DNA of 64,000 nt, taken from positions 39,136 to 103,135 of the forward strand of contig CASEYW010000008.1 in NCBI GenBank assembly GCA_949292215.1, read 5' to 3'. Within the stretch, counting starts at the first letter, position 1. Every line of letters starts with the position of its first letter. A model generated the notes under the pieces. The model saw only the letters and a list, made by a program, of their open reading frames with translations. It was not told where the DNA came from and ran no database searches. Position numbers and translations under genes: made by a program. Below, in pieces: positions 1 through 9,579 of this stretch. The DNA is from an uncultured bacterium. Lineage in GTDB: Bacteria; Verrucomicrobiota; Lentisphaeria; Victivallales; UBA1829.

Positions 1-864
1 CCGGTTCCGGAAAAACGCCATCAGAGGTCTGACCATATCCTCGTCGCATCGAAGATCAACCAGATCGACTTTGGCGCGGTTGAATGTTTCGACCTCTTCT
101 TCCAGTTCGTCCGCAGCCGCTTTCGCGTAATGTTCGCGCATGGAAGCGGAAGAAGCATCGAAGAAGACCGTTTCGCCGCTTTCAGAATCCACCAGTTCCA
201 GCATCGGCATCGACGGCAGTTCGAGTTCGGTTTTATCCAGAACCCGGACTGCGACGAGATCGTGTCTGGAGTTGAGGATCTTCATCGGTTTTTCATAAGA
301 ATGAGCATCAAGAAAATCGCTGATCATGAAGACGACGGCACGCTTCTTCAAATTCCGGATAAGGGAATCCATTGCGGAAGCAATGTTCGTCCTGCATGAC
401 TGGGGCTCGAATGCGAGAAGCTCGCGAATCAGGCGCAGAACATGCGAGCGTCCGGAACGCGGAGGAAGCCACAGTTCGGTCTTGTCGGTAAATACCAGCA
501 GTCCGACTTTATCGTTGTTGCGGATTGCGCTGAATGCGAGAAGCGCAGCGGTCTCCGCAATTTTGTCGTGCTTGGTGTTTTCGCCGGAACCGAAGAACAC
601 GGAAGCGGAGGCGTCAATCGCGATGATGACTGTGAGTTCACGCTCCTCCGCATATTTTTTAATATACGGAGTTCCCATGCGGGCAGTAACGTTCCAGTCG
701 ATATCGCGGACATCGTCCTCCGGGGTATATTCGCGCACCTCGCTGAACTCAATCCCGCGGCCTTTGAAGACGCTGTGGTATGCGCCTCCGGTAAGCTCTT
801 CCACGAGCTTCCGGGTCTTGATCTCGATTTTCCTGACTTTGGCTATCAGATCCCTTGCCAGCAT
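1..864 (-). CDS. DUF58 domain protein (partial, C-terminus off the window)
   Basis: My translation from the ATG at 864 reads through 288 codons to the window edge without a stop. It begins MLARDLIAKVRKIEIKTRK and contains GRGIEFSEVREYTPEDDVRDIDW, the conserved block of DUF58 proteins, followed by a vWA-like section starting ELTVIIAIDASASVFFG, with Asp and Ser residues resembling a MIDAS motif. DUF58 proteins are usually encoded next to MoxR AAA+ ATPases, as here (moxR ends 46 bases upstream, same strand). The pair is thought to act as a chaperone-like or metal-insertion module at the cell envelope; the substrate is unknown. Family call is firm. The full length cannot be judged because the 3' end is missing. 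Confidence 0.9.
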   Translation of the reverse strand, partial: MLARDLIAKVRKIEIKTRKLVEELTGGAYHSVFKGRGIEFSEVREYTPEDDVRDIDWNVTARMGTPYIKKYAEERELTVIIAIDASASVFFGSGENTKHDKIAETAALLAFSAIRNNDKVGLLVFTDKTELWLPPRSGRSHVLRLIRELLAFEPQSCRTNIASAMDSLIRNLKKRAVVFMISDFLDAHSYEKPMKILNSRHDLVAVRVLDKTELELPSMPMLELVDSESGETVFFDASSASMREHYAKAAADELEEEVETFNRAKVDLVDLRCDEDMVRPLMAFFRNR

Positions 865-910
865 TTTGTGTTCCTTTCGTTCGGAGATTCAGGAAATTCC
901 ACAGGGCGCA

Positions 911-1933
911 TCAGGGGGTTTTGAGTTCGTCGAGAATTCCGGTGATGATGTCGTCCTGCGTGCGGTTTTCCGCTTCCGCCTCGTAGGAGAGAATGACTCT
1001 GTGGCGGAGAACGTCATGCGCAATGTTCTTTACATCCTGCGGGATGACATAAGCGCGTCCTTCCATGAACGCCATTGCCTTGGATGCGATCACAAGGGCG
1101 ATCGTGGCGCGCGGAGAGGCTCCGACTTCGACCATTGTTTCAATATCGTCGAGTTTCGCTCCGGACTGCCGCTGAGAAAGTTCCTGACGGCGTTTCGGAC
1201 GGGTTGCCCAGACGATATCCAGAATGTAGTCGAGAATCTTCTCATCCATATAGATCTTGTCCACCCATTTTCTGGCGCTGCTGATGTCTGCAAGTTTCGC
1301 CACGGGCATCGCTTTCGGGAAGCATTCAGGATGTCCCATGCGTTCCGCAACCAGGCGTTCCTCCTCCCGGTTCGGATAATCAATCCGGAGTTTGAAGAGA
1401 AAACGGTCGATCTGCGCTTCAGGCAGCGGATAGGTACCTTCCTGTTCAATCGGATTCTGAGTTGCAAGCACAAGAAACGGTTCCGGCATCTTGAACGTGG
1501 TTCCGGCAACCGTTGCCTGCTTTTCCTGCATGCACTCCAGCAATGCGCTCTGAACCTTTGCCGGTGCACGATTGATTTCATCGGCCAGCACAATATTGGC
1601 AAAAACAGGCCCCTTCTTCACGGAAAAACTGTGTTCAGCAGGATTGTAGATGCTGGTACCGACAACATCGGCGGGAAGCAGATCCGGCGTGAACTGGATT
1701 CGTGAAAAATCGCCGTCAAGCGACTGGGCCAGCGTCTTGACCGCCAGAGTCTTTGCCAATCCGGGCAGACCTTCCAGCAAAACGTGTCCGTCGGAGAGCA
1801 TCGCAGCGATCAGCCGGTCAATCAGAACGTTCTGTCCTGCAACAATCCGGCTCATTTCCGTTTTCAGAGGACGGATAAACGCGGAAGCCTCTACGATATC
1901 TCTTTGAAGTTTCTGTAATTCTTCCTGACTCAT
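911..1933 (-). CDS. MoxR-family AAA+ ATPase
   Basis: A 340-residue MoxR ATPase. Walker A is GLPGLAKT at residues 55-62, Walker B is VLADE near 115-119, followed by INRAPAK, and a sensor-type ATQNP follows; all are hallmarks of the MoxR/RavA group (AAA_3 plus AAA lid). The start at 1933 is preceded by an AGGAGG-like ribosome site. It lies directly upstream of the DUF58 gene in the same operon, the classic MoxR-DUF58 arrangement, in which the ATPase is believed to remodel or activate vWA-containing partner proteins. Partner genes beyond DUF58 would lie off the left edge. Confidence 0.93.
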   Translation of the reverse strand: MSQEELQKLQRDIVEASAFIRPLKTEMSRIVAGQNVLIDRLIAAMLSDGHVLLEGLPGLAKTLAVKTLAQSLDGDFSRIQFTPDLLPADVVGTSIYNPAEHSFSVKKGPVFANIVLADEINRAPAKVQSALLECMQEKQATVAGTTFKMPEPFLVLATQNPIEQEGTYPLPEAQIDRFLFKLRIDYPNREEERLVAERMGHPECFPKAMPVAKLADISSARKWVDKIYMDEKILDYILDIVWATRPKRRQELSQRQSGAKLDDIETMVEVGASPRATIALVIASKAMAFMEGRAYVIPQDVKNIAHDVLRHRVILSYEAEAENRTQDDIITGILDELKTP

Positions 1934-2101
1934 AATCTTTTCCTCCTGTTGTGTTCATTCAATGAAAAGCATGCGTTCGTTGCTTCTACAGACAAGCCGA
2001 AACGGGAAATGTTCGACGGAAACGGTTTATTCCGGTAAAATGATACTGGAACATCCTTTTCTCTCAACGGAGAAAAAACAACCGCAAATCCCCTCCCCGG
2101 A

Positions 2102-5100
2102 CTAGACCCGCACCGCGTCCCAGCTTCGTTTCAGAACCTCGGGACCGCATTTTTCCAGAGTCCGGATTTCAGGAGCATAGCGGTTGATATTGGCCTCTTC
2201 GAAAAGAAGATAGAACTCGCACAGTTCTTCATTCTTCTCCAGATCCGGTTCAAGGTCCAGAGCCAGTTTGAGTTTTGAGGCAAAAGGTTCCAGATCGGCC
2301 CCTTTCTGTGCATCTTTTGCCGGAGCAGTCAGAGCACGTTCAATCCGAATCTTCAGAGCTTTCAGATATCGGTCGTAACGGGAAAATGCGGCACGGCAAC
2401 GCAGAAATCCCTTCCGGAAAAGCAGTTCCAGCCGTTCTTCGATCGCGTATGCACAGTCTGAATCGCGCGGAAGACGACGCTTCAGCGTTACAATCTCCTC
2501 ATAAAGAGCAAATACACTCTTCAATTCCGCAAGTTTTTTTGCCAGGAACTCCGCGGCACAATCCCGGGAACATTCCACGCTCTGCGCAAAATCACCTGCG
2601 GAACGGATGTCCCAGCAGTCGACCGGGAACGACTCCCGGACCGCACTGTCGATCAACTCATCCCGCCACTGCGGATCGTTCAGGAAAAAACTCAATTCCA
2701 GATCATGGGGAACCTTCAGGGCCGACCTCATGTGTTTGATCAGAACCGGCATCTCCATCCGGTAGAGCATCAGGAGTCCGCGTTCATGGTTGAGTCTCGC
2801 CTCTTTCTCCTTCAGGAATACTTTCCGGCCGACACTCTCCTCCTCCGCAACCACCGCCGGATATCCGAGTGTTCCCGTCTCCTTCGACACCGTAATCGAA
2901 TACGGCAGGGTCTCGTGAAGGCCGGGCCAGCAGTGACAATGCTCCATATCCCATTTTTTCACTGCCGGAATGTTGGTGCTCAGACAGGAATCCAGCCGAT
3001 GCACATCCGGAAATGTCCGGGTAATCTCCCGGACCTTCCCATGCTCATTCAGAATCGACAGCTTCATCTGAAGATATTCCGGCAGATCAACGCGGTCAAA
3101 CGCATCTCGTTCAAGTTCGACTCCGTACTCTTCCAGCAGGAAGTCCGCCAGAGCCGACGCCAGCGGCTGTTCAGTAAAAACCTCTCCGGCACGATAGCGT
3201 TCCATAAAGGAATCCACTGCATCCGCAATCGGCATGAGCTCCACACGGACGGCTTTCGGAAGAGAACGGATCATGAGTTCAATCTTCTGAGGCAGATACC
3301 CCGGCACCAGATAGTCGAGAACATACGGACTGAGCAGATTCAGAGAATCCTCGCGCGCAAGAAGAGTGATTCCATCGTGCTTTTCGCCGGGATCATAACG
3401 ATAGGAGAGCGTGAACCGCTGTCCGGCAAACAGGAGAAAGTCCGGATAATCGCTCTCCCGCAGGTCGGCATAGGATTCGGTTGTGAACGCATCCGGCGGC
3501 GGTGTATAATTGTGTTTTTTTGCGTTCCAGTCGCGCTTCACGGCATCGACGGAATGAATTTCAGGCGGGAGATTACGGTCAAACCAGTCATACAGCGCGA
3601 TTTCGTCGATCAGGGAATCCGGACGGCGTGTTTTGAGTTCCAGAAGCCGCAGTTCCCGGATCAGATAGCTGCTTTCCTCCAGCCAGGAACCACGCAGATT
3701 CGCCGCACCGGTGACAAGACCCTCCCGGAGGAAGACTTCACGTGCCTCCTTCGGATGGGTCTTGGCGTAATGACAGCGCCGCCCCGGATGAATGATCAGC
3801 TGTCCGGCAGTCACCCGTTCCCGGGCATAAACAAAACCCGAGCGGTCATCCCAATAGACATTATCATAGACATAAGCGCAGAGATGCGGCGCAATCTGTT
3901 CAAGCCACTCGGGCCGTGCCTCCGCATTGCAGCGTGCAAATACACGTGTCGTCTCCACCAGAGCAAAAGAAAGAACGCAGTCCGGCGGCGATTTCCGTTT
4001 TGCCAGTCCGGACCCGGGAAAAAGCAGAAATTTTTTCCCTGCCATATCAGAAAACAAGCGTGTCTCGCGATTGTAACACCCAAGCTGACGGGGAAGCCCG
4101 CTCAGAAGCACTTTGTGAAGAACATCGTAAGGCAGACGCTCCAGATTCATCTCGTTCTTTGACGTGCATCCCGCCTCCCCGCAGATTTCACGAAGATCAT
4201 CCGTCAGATTCCGCCATTCACGGATCCGCCGGTAGTTCAGATAGTGCTTCTGCGCAAAGCGACGGAGTGCCTGATTCGAATTCCGGTTGTTCCGGTACTC
4301 CTCCTCCAAAGCGAGCCAGAGATTCAGAATGCCGATGTAATCGGATTTGTCGGACGCAAATTTCCGGTGGGCGGCATCGGCTTCGGACGCCTTTTCAAAC
4401 GGCCGCTCCCGCGGGTCCGGAATGCTCAGAAACGCCACAATCACAAGGAGCTCGGAAAGCAGACGATGCCGATCCGCCTCCAGAAGCATCTTCCCGAGGT
4501 GGGGATCTAACGGCATTGCTGCCAGCTTGCGGCCAATCGGCGTCAGACGGGTTCCGTTGAGTGCGCGGAGATCGTTCAGCGCGCGCATTCCCTCCCGCAC
4601 AAGAGCCGGAGACGGTTCGTCGACCAGCGGAAACTCTCCCAGCGGCGGCAGTCCCAGCGACGCCATCTGCAAAATCACTCCGGCAAGCGATGAGCGCTGA
4701 ATTTCCGGCGGAGTAAACTCGGCACTCTCATTCAGGCTCTCCTCCGAGTACAGGTGCACGCAGATGCCGTCGCGGAGTCGACCGCAGCGACCGCGTCTCT
4801 GCCGGGCACTCGCCTGGGAAATTGTCTCCACGCGCAGCTCCTGAATCCGCGTACGCGGATTGTAACGGCTCAGCCGGACCAGTCCGGAATCCACCACATA
4901 ACGGATGCCGGGAATCGTCAGCGAAGTCTCCGCCACATTGGTTGCCAGCACAATGCGTCGGAACGGGGAGGAACTGAACACACGCTGCTGATCTCCGGAA
5001 GAAAGACGGCCGAAAAGCGGAAGAATCTCAGTATTCGGAAAACTTCTGCCTTTGAGAAGTTCCACGCAGTCGCGAATCTCGCGCTCGCCGGGAAGAAAGA

Positions 5101-5980
5101 CCAGAATGTCGCCACGGCGGTCGATCTCATCAAGAAAAGTGATTCCCCGCGCTACCGTTTCCGCCAGTTCCTCATCCTCATCCGGTTCCAGATAGCAATC
5201 CTCAATGGGAAAAAGACGTCCCTCGACCTCTTCAACAGGTGCATGATCAAAAAACGCTGAAATCCGTTCCGACTCCAATGTGGCGGAGGAAATGATCAGC
5301 TTGAGATCCGTCCGCTTCTTCAGCAGAAGTTTCAGATAGCCGAGCAGGAAATCGACATTCAGCGAACGTTCGTGAACCTCATCAAGAATGATGCAGTCGT
5401 ACTGATAAAGCATGGGATCTTCGCGTGTCTCGGCAAGGAGAATACCATCGGTCATGAATTTGACGACCGTATTTTCCGCTGTGCGGTCATCGAACCGCAC
5501 CTTGTACCCGACCTGGGCACCGCATTCACACGAAAGCTCCCCCGCGACCCGCCTGGCAAGAGAAGACGCGGCAATTCTGCGCGGCTGGGTACATCCGATC
5601 CGCCCGACCCGGCCGAGACCGGCGGACAGCGCAATCTTTGGAATCTGAGTCGTCTTGCCGGAACCGGTCGAACCGCAGACAATCACCACCGGATGGCTCT
5701 TCAGTTTATCACGGATTGCCTGAACATGCGAGGAAATCGGCAGATCTTCCGGGAACTCGTATCGCAGGTCATCCGCAGTTTCAGCGATCGAACGTTTGAG
5801 TGCGTTCCGTACCTGAAATGAAAGACTGTTGAGCAGATGTTCCGCTGTTTCCGGCTTTCCGGCTAACGCGGAAACAGCCCGGTCGAACTCCCGCTTCAGG
5901 CGAACGGAATCACTCAGGCGAAGCACCGGGAAAAGAGCACGAAGCTCCTCCAGTCGTCTTTTCAGTTCGGAACGGTTCAT
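2102..5980 (-). CDS. hrpA: ATP-dependent RNA helicase HrpA-like
   Basis: A 1292-residue DExH helicase, the usual length of HrpA. Motif I is GSTGSGKTT at residues 103-111, motif II is DEVH, motif III is SAT, and motif VI is QRRGRCGR; the long C-terminal part fits the OB-fold and DUF3418 region of HrpA. The family unwinds RNA and rescues stalled ribosomes or processes mRNA in the cytoplasm. The start codon overlaps the glmS stop by one base (TAATG), so translation is probably coupled to glmS. No convincing terminator is visible in the 168 bases before moxR. Confidence 0.93.
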   Translation of the reverse strand: MNRSELKRRLEELRALFPVLRLSDSVRLKREFDRAVSALAGKPETAEHLLNSLSFQVRNALKRSIAETADDLRYEFPEDLPISSHVQAIRDKLKSHPVVIVCGSTGSGKTTQIPKIALSAGLGRVGRIGCTQPRRIAASSLARRVAGELSCECGAQVGYKVRFDDRTAENTVVKFMTDGILLAETREDPMLYQYDCIILDEVHERSLNVDFLLGYLKLLLKKRTDLKLIISSATLESERISAFFDHAPVEEVEGRLFPIEDCYLEPDEDEELAETVARGITFLDEIDRRGDILVFLPGEREIRDCVELLKGRSFPNTEILPLFGRLSSGDQQRVFSSSPFRRIVLATNVAETSLTIPGIRYVVDSGLVRLSRYNPRTRIQELRVETISQASARQRRGRCGRLRDGICVHLYSEESLNESAEFTPPEIQRSSLAGVILQMASLGLPPLGEFPLVDEPSPALVREGMRALNDLRALNGTRLTPIGRKLAAMPLDPHLGKMLLEADRHRLLSELLVIVAFLSIPDPRERPFEKASEADAAHRKFASDKSDYIGILNLWLALEEEYRNNRNSNQALRRFAQKHYLNYRRIREWRNLTDDLREICGEAGCTSKNEMNLERLPYDVLHKVLLSGLPRQLGCYNRETRLFSDMAGKKFLLFPGSGLAKRKSPPDCVLSFALVETTRVFARCNAEARPEWLEQIAPHLCAYVYDNVYWDDRSGFVYARERVTAGQLIIHPGRRCHYAKTHPKEAREVFLREGLVTGAANLRGSWLEESSYLIRELRLLELKTRRPDSLIDEIALYDWFDRNLPPEIHSVDAVKRDWNAKKHNYTPPPDAFTTESYADLRESDYPDFLLFAGQRFTLSYRYDPGEKHDGITLLAREDSLNLLSPYVLDYLVPGYLPQKIELMIRSLPKAVRVELMPIADAVDSFMERYRAGEVFTEQPLASALADFLLEEYGVELERDAFDRVDLPEYLQMKLSILNEHGKVREITRTFPDVHRLDSCLSTNIPAVKKWDMEHCHCWPGLHETLPYSITVSKETGTLGYPAVVAEEESVGRKVFLKEKEARLNHERGLLMLYRMEMPVLIKHMRSALKVPHDLELSFFLNDPQWRDELIDSAVRESFPVDCWDIRSAGDFAQSVECSRDCAAEFLAKKLAELKSVFALYEEIVTLKRRLPRDSDCAYAIEERLELLFRKGFLRCRAAFSRYDRYLKALKIRIERALTAPAKDAQKGADLEPFASKLKLALDLEPDLEKNEELCEFYLLFEEANINRYAPEIRTLEKCGPEVLKRSWDAVRV

Positions 5981-7806
5981 TATTCCACGGTAACGCTTTT
6001 CGCAAGATTTCTCGGATGATCAATTTCGCAACCTCTCGCCCGGGCAAAATAATAAGCGAAAAGCTGAAGAGCGACCACAGTCGTCAGCGGCGCAATGAAG
6101 CGGGAAGAAGGAGGAACACGAATAATATCGCCTGTGAACTGGTCTGCGGCGGTATCGTCACCCGTCACAACAGCAATCACGGAGGATTTGCGCGCAAGGC
6201 ACTCCTGAATATTGCCGATCATCTTCTCCTGTCCGGGAATCGCATTGGCAAGCGCGAGGACCGGGACCTTCTCGTCGAGCAGGGCGATCGGGCCGTGCTT
6301 CAGTTCCGCCGCGTGATAGCCTTCCGCATGAATGTAGCTGATCTCCTTGAGCTTCAGCGCGCCCTCCAGAGCGGTCGGATACAGACAGCCGCGCCCGATA
6401 TAGAAGAAATCTTCCGCATACGCATATTTTTCCGCGATCTTTTCAATGACCGGCGCCTGTTTCAAGGTTTCCCGGATGAGTTCCGGCAGTTTCTCTATTT
6501 CGAGCATGAGACGCTCGCCGTCATCGCGGTTGAGGCGGCGGTTTCGTCCAAGCATAAGCGCGAGCATCAGCAGAACCGTTACCTGACAGGTGAACGCTTT
6601 GGTGGAAGCGACACTGATCTCCGGACCTGCGTGCAGATAGATGCCGCGTCCGGCTTCCCGGGCGATGGTCGAACCGACCACATTGCAGAGAGCCGCCACA
6701 ATGGCTCCTTTGTTCATGGCTTCACGGACGGCTGCGAGAGTATCGGCGGTCTCGCCGGACTGACTGATCGGCAGGACGAGCGTGTCCGGATCAATGATCG
6801 GATTCCGATAACGGAACTCTGCCGCCTGCTCGACCTCAGTCGGAATGCTGGCAATATCCTCGAAGAAATACTCCCCGACCATCCCCGCGTGAAGACTCGT
6901 TCCGCACCCGGCAATCACAATACGCGAAATCTTTGCCAGTTCATGCGGAGAGAGTCCGAGTCCGGAAAGAATCGCACTCTTGAGATGATGATCCAGACGA
7001 CCGCGAATCGTATTGGCAATGGAATCCGGCTGTTCAAAAATCTCCTTGAGCATGAAGTGTTCGTATGACCCCTTGCCCGACGCGGAAACATCCCAATCAA
7101 TGCTGGAAACTTCCCGTTCAACCGGCAGATTCTCAATGGTCCTGAGCTCCACATTCTTCGGAGAGAGAATTGCGAGATCGCCATCGTCAAGATAGATAAC
7201 CTTCCGGGTGTAGGCGGCAAGCGGAGTGACATCGCTGGCGACGATATTGCAGTCGTCGCCGAGACCCACCACAATCGGACTTCCGTGGCGGGCCGCAATA
7301 ATCGTATCGGGATAATCGGAACAGAGCACTGCGATCCCATAGGTCCCGGAGATCCGGCGCAGCGCGGAAGCTACCGCCTGAACGAAATCGCCCTGATAAA
7401 ACTCCGCGATCAGATTCGGAATCACTTCGCTGTCGGTATCGGAAACGAACTTGTGTCCCTGCTGTTCGAGTTTCTGTTTGAGTTCCGCGTAATTCTCAAT
7501 GATTCCGTTATGAACCACGGCGAAGCGCCCGGAGGAATCCATGTGGGGATGGGCATTTTTGACGGAAGGCGCTCCGTGTGTGGCCCATCTTGTATGGGCG
7601 ATTCCTGTCGTATTCGGCAGAGTGCCATGTTCATTGACCGCAGCTTCCAGATTTCTGACTTTGCCGACGGCTTTCACTGTAATCAATTCTTTTCCGGCAA
7701 GCGTGATTCCTGCGGAATCATAACCACGGTATTCGAGGCGTTTGAGTCCGTCGATGAGAATCTGCGCAGCGGGCCTGTTTCCGGTAAATCCAACGATTCC
7801 GCACAT
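5980..7806 (-). CDS. glmS: Glutamine-fructose-6-phosphate aminotransferase (isomerizing)
   Basis: A 608-residue GlmS making glucosamine-6-phosphate from fructose-6-phosphate and glutamine, the first step to UDP-GlcNAc for peptidoglycan and lipid A. I start it at 7806 so that the mature protein begins MCGIVGF, which places the N-terminal nucleophile cysteine at residue 2; an AGGAG sits about 10 bases upstream. A longer frame from 7857 would bury this cysteine and is rejected. The N-terminal class II glutaminase domain has HTRWATHG and HNGIIENY; two SIS domains follow (SQSGETADT, STKAFTCQV); the C-terminus ends AKSVTVE as in the family. No glmS ribozyme-like leader is recognised upstream. It overlaps hrpA by one base. 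Confidence 0.97.
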   Translation of the reverse strand: MCGIVGFTGNRPAAQILIDGLKRLEYRGYDSAGITLAGKELITVKAVGKVRNLEAAVNEHGTLPNTTGIAHTRWATHGAPSVKNAHPHMDSSGRFAVVHNGIIENYAELKQKLEQQGHKFVSDTDSEVIPNLIAEFYQGDFVQAVASALRRISGTYGIAVLCSDYPDTIIAARHGSPIVVGLGDDCNIVASDVTPLAAYTRKVIYLDDGDLAILSPKNVELRTIENLPVEREVSSIDWDVSASGKGSYEHFMLKEIFEQPDSIANTIRGRLDHHLKSAILSGLGLSPHELAKISRIVIAGCGTSLHAGMVGEYFFEDIASIPTEVEQAAEFRYRNPIIDPDTLVLPISQSGETADTLAAVREAMNKGAIVAALCNVVGSTIAREAGRGIYLHAGPEISVASTKAFTCQVTVLLMLALMLGRNRRLNRDDGERLMLEIEKLPELIRETLKQAPVIEKIAEKYAYAEDFFYIGRGCLYPTALEGALKLKEISYIHAEGYHAAELKHGPIALLDEKVPVLALANAIPGQEKMIGNIQECLARKSSVIAVVTGDDTAADQFTGDIIRVPPSSRFIAPLTTVVALQLFAYYFARARGCEIDHPRNLAKSVTVE

Positions 7807-8037
7807 AGATAGAGACTCCTGTTGGTTGACAATAAAAAACATCCTGTTACTATACACCGGATTTCAGAAAATGAAACATCCGGAACCGGATTTTTTCAAC
7901 GGCTTCCCGCTCAAAAAGATTACAATTCGGCAATCCGGAAACTTCGGGCAACAATTCAAGCGGAATGCCTGTGGAAAAACGCAGGCTATTCCGCATGGCG
8001 GCAAAGAACGGAAAGGGAAAGCATCTTTTCCCACTGC

Positions 8038-9309
8038 TCAAATATGCCCGAAATCCTCTCCCTGAGCGCCGGCATCCCTGCGATCGGCTCCAGGAATGAG
8101 CGCATCATCGAAATGGATCATGACGTTGGCTCGTTCCAGCGAGTCCTGAAGACGGCCGACATTCACACCGGTGACCGGACATCCCGTTTCCAGCGCCTGC
8201 GCTGCGGCGGTTCCGGCAGCCTGACCCGTGATGATCGCAGGAGGAATTACGCGAACGACATCCCACGCATACCCATCGGCAGAAGCGGAACGGCCCGCAG
8301 TGATCAGATTATCATATCCGGAGCGGATCAGCGTCCGGAAGGGAATCTCATACAGGAAATCCCTGCGTTCAAAATCACAGATCGCGCCGATGGAGTCGTC
8401 AAAATGACGGTATTTGTCGCTTTCGAGCAGCGTATAGTCGCCATCAATCCGGCGAGTCGTACGCAACTGAGGCATCGTGGGCAGTGTGACAATATCGCGG
8501 GAAGTCCGATTCTGCGGCTTGATCTTCTCCAACAGAAGGCGCTGGTTCCGGATCAGGAAATCCGTCACATCCTCCACCGAGGTGCCGGTAAAGAACTTCA
8601 TTCCCTCCGGATGGTTATGTCCATACAGATTCGCCGTGCCGCCGGCACAGGAACCGAGCGCAAGACGGATGTCGTTGGCCTCGACCGCCTTCCTGCAGTT
8701 CTCAAGCGTGATGGTATGTCCGACATAAGTGAAATAATTTTTCCCCTGAACAGTCGGCATGCCGGAACGGAACAGCAGATCGGCATCGCCGGTGGTGTCA
8801 ATGACAATTCCCGCCTGATAGAACTCGCGTCCGGACTTGCTTTCCAGCAGGAGGCCTTCACAATGTCCGCCATTCATCACTGGTTTGGCTGCAAGACAGT
8901 CGAAAAGAATTTCCACGCCTTCCTCCTGCAGCAGCTCCGTCAGGGCAAGGGCGAAAATCTGCGGAGAATAGCGTGCAATGTAGCGGACATCAGTCGGATG
9001 GTCCGGCTCCCCGTTTCTCCACTCTTCGGGAATGGAGTCGTAACCGTACTTCACAGAGAGCCGGAGAAGCTCCTCCGCCATCCCGAAAATAATCTGTTTT
9101 CCTCGTCCATTGCACATGGGAACGAAAAGATTGATGAGCCCGATGGTAGCCAGTCCGCCGAGCAGATTGGTCTTCTCCAGCAGCAGAACCTTTTTTCCCG
9201 CTCTTGCGACGGCAAGTGCAGCCGCGACTCCCGCAACACCGCCTCCAGCGACAATCACATCCCGATATCCCTTTACAGGAACCGATTCCTTCCACTCCAT
9301 GAACTCCAT
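8038..9309 (-). CDS. FAD-dependent oxidoreductase (FAD_oxidored family)
   Basis: A 423-residue flavoprotein. A dinucleotide-binding signature VIVAGGGVAGVAAA starts near residue 18, followed by the acidic end of strand two in VLLLEK and the GGLAT motif typical of the PF12831 group. A second nucleotide-contacting stretch (VIDTTGDADL) and a C-terminal GRSASADGYAWDVVR support the fold. Relatives are common in Lentisphaerota and Planctomycetes and are often annotated as putative oxidoreductases next to sugar genes; the substrate is unknown. No signal peptide is seen, so a cytoplasmic location is likely. AAGGAG lies six bases before the chosen ATG. It is monocistronic on the minus strand. Confidence 0.85.
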   Translation of the reverse strand: MEFMEWKESVPVKGYRDVIVAGGGVAGVAAALAVARAGKKVLLLEKTNLLGGLATIGLINLFVPMCNGRGKQIIFGMAEELLRLSVKYGYDSIPEEWRNGEPDHPTDVRYIARYSPQIFALALTELLQEEGVEILFDCLAAKPVMNGGHCEGLLLESKSGREFYQAGIVIDTTGDADLLFRSGMPTVQGKNYFTYVGHTITLENCRKAVEANDIRLALGSCAGGTANLYGHNHPEGMKFFTGTSVEDVTDFLIRNQRLLLEKIKPQNRTSRDIVTLPTMPQLRTTRRIDGDYTLLESDKYRHFDDSIGAICDFERRDFLYEIPFRTLIRSGYDNLITAGRSASADGYAWDVVRVIPPAIITGQAAGTAAAQALETGCPVTGVNVGRLQDSLERANVMIHFDDALIPGADRRDAGAQGEDFGHI

Positions 9310-9579
9310 TGCAAGCTCCTTCTCCAGCTTCCAGTTTTTGTTAATGTAGTTCCATTCTTCCTCTTTTCAAGAAGAATCTTCTTTCCCGCAGTCACATCCT
9401 GAGCTGTTTCAGACACGTCCGGCACATGGTTCCAAAAGATGCCATGCTTCCGATTCAACAATTTCTCCACACCTTTTTTGATTCCGAAAAAAGGAAAAGG
9501 ATACTTGATATTTATCTTCACAGCTGTAACTTAACAAAGGAGTTCCCGACATCAGAAAAGGCGGCAGGAGAATCTGAAC

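Noticed and set aside
326..1705. 459-codon open frame on the plus strand opposite DUF58 and moxR
   Set aside because: Both minus-strand genes have clear family motifs; the plus frame has none.
7878..7896. ATCCGG-AA-CCGGAT followed by six T, terminator-like on the plus strand
   Set aside because: Loop of two bases is too tight for a six-pair stem, and no plus-strand gene ends here.
7807..8037. Possible glmS ribozyme or riboswitch upstream of glmS
   Set aside because: No conserved core recognisable; only a weak -10-like TATAGT at 7854-7849 is seen.
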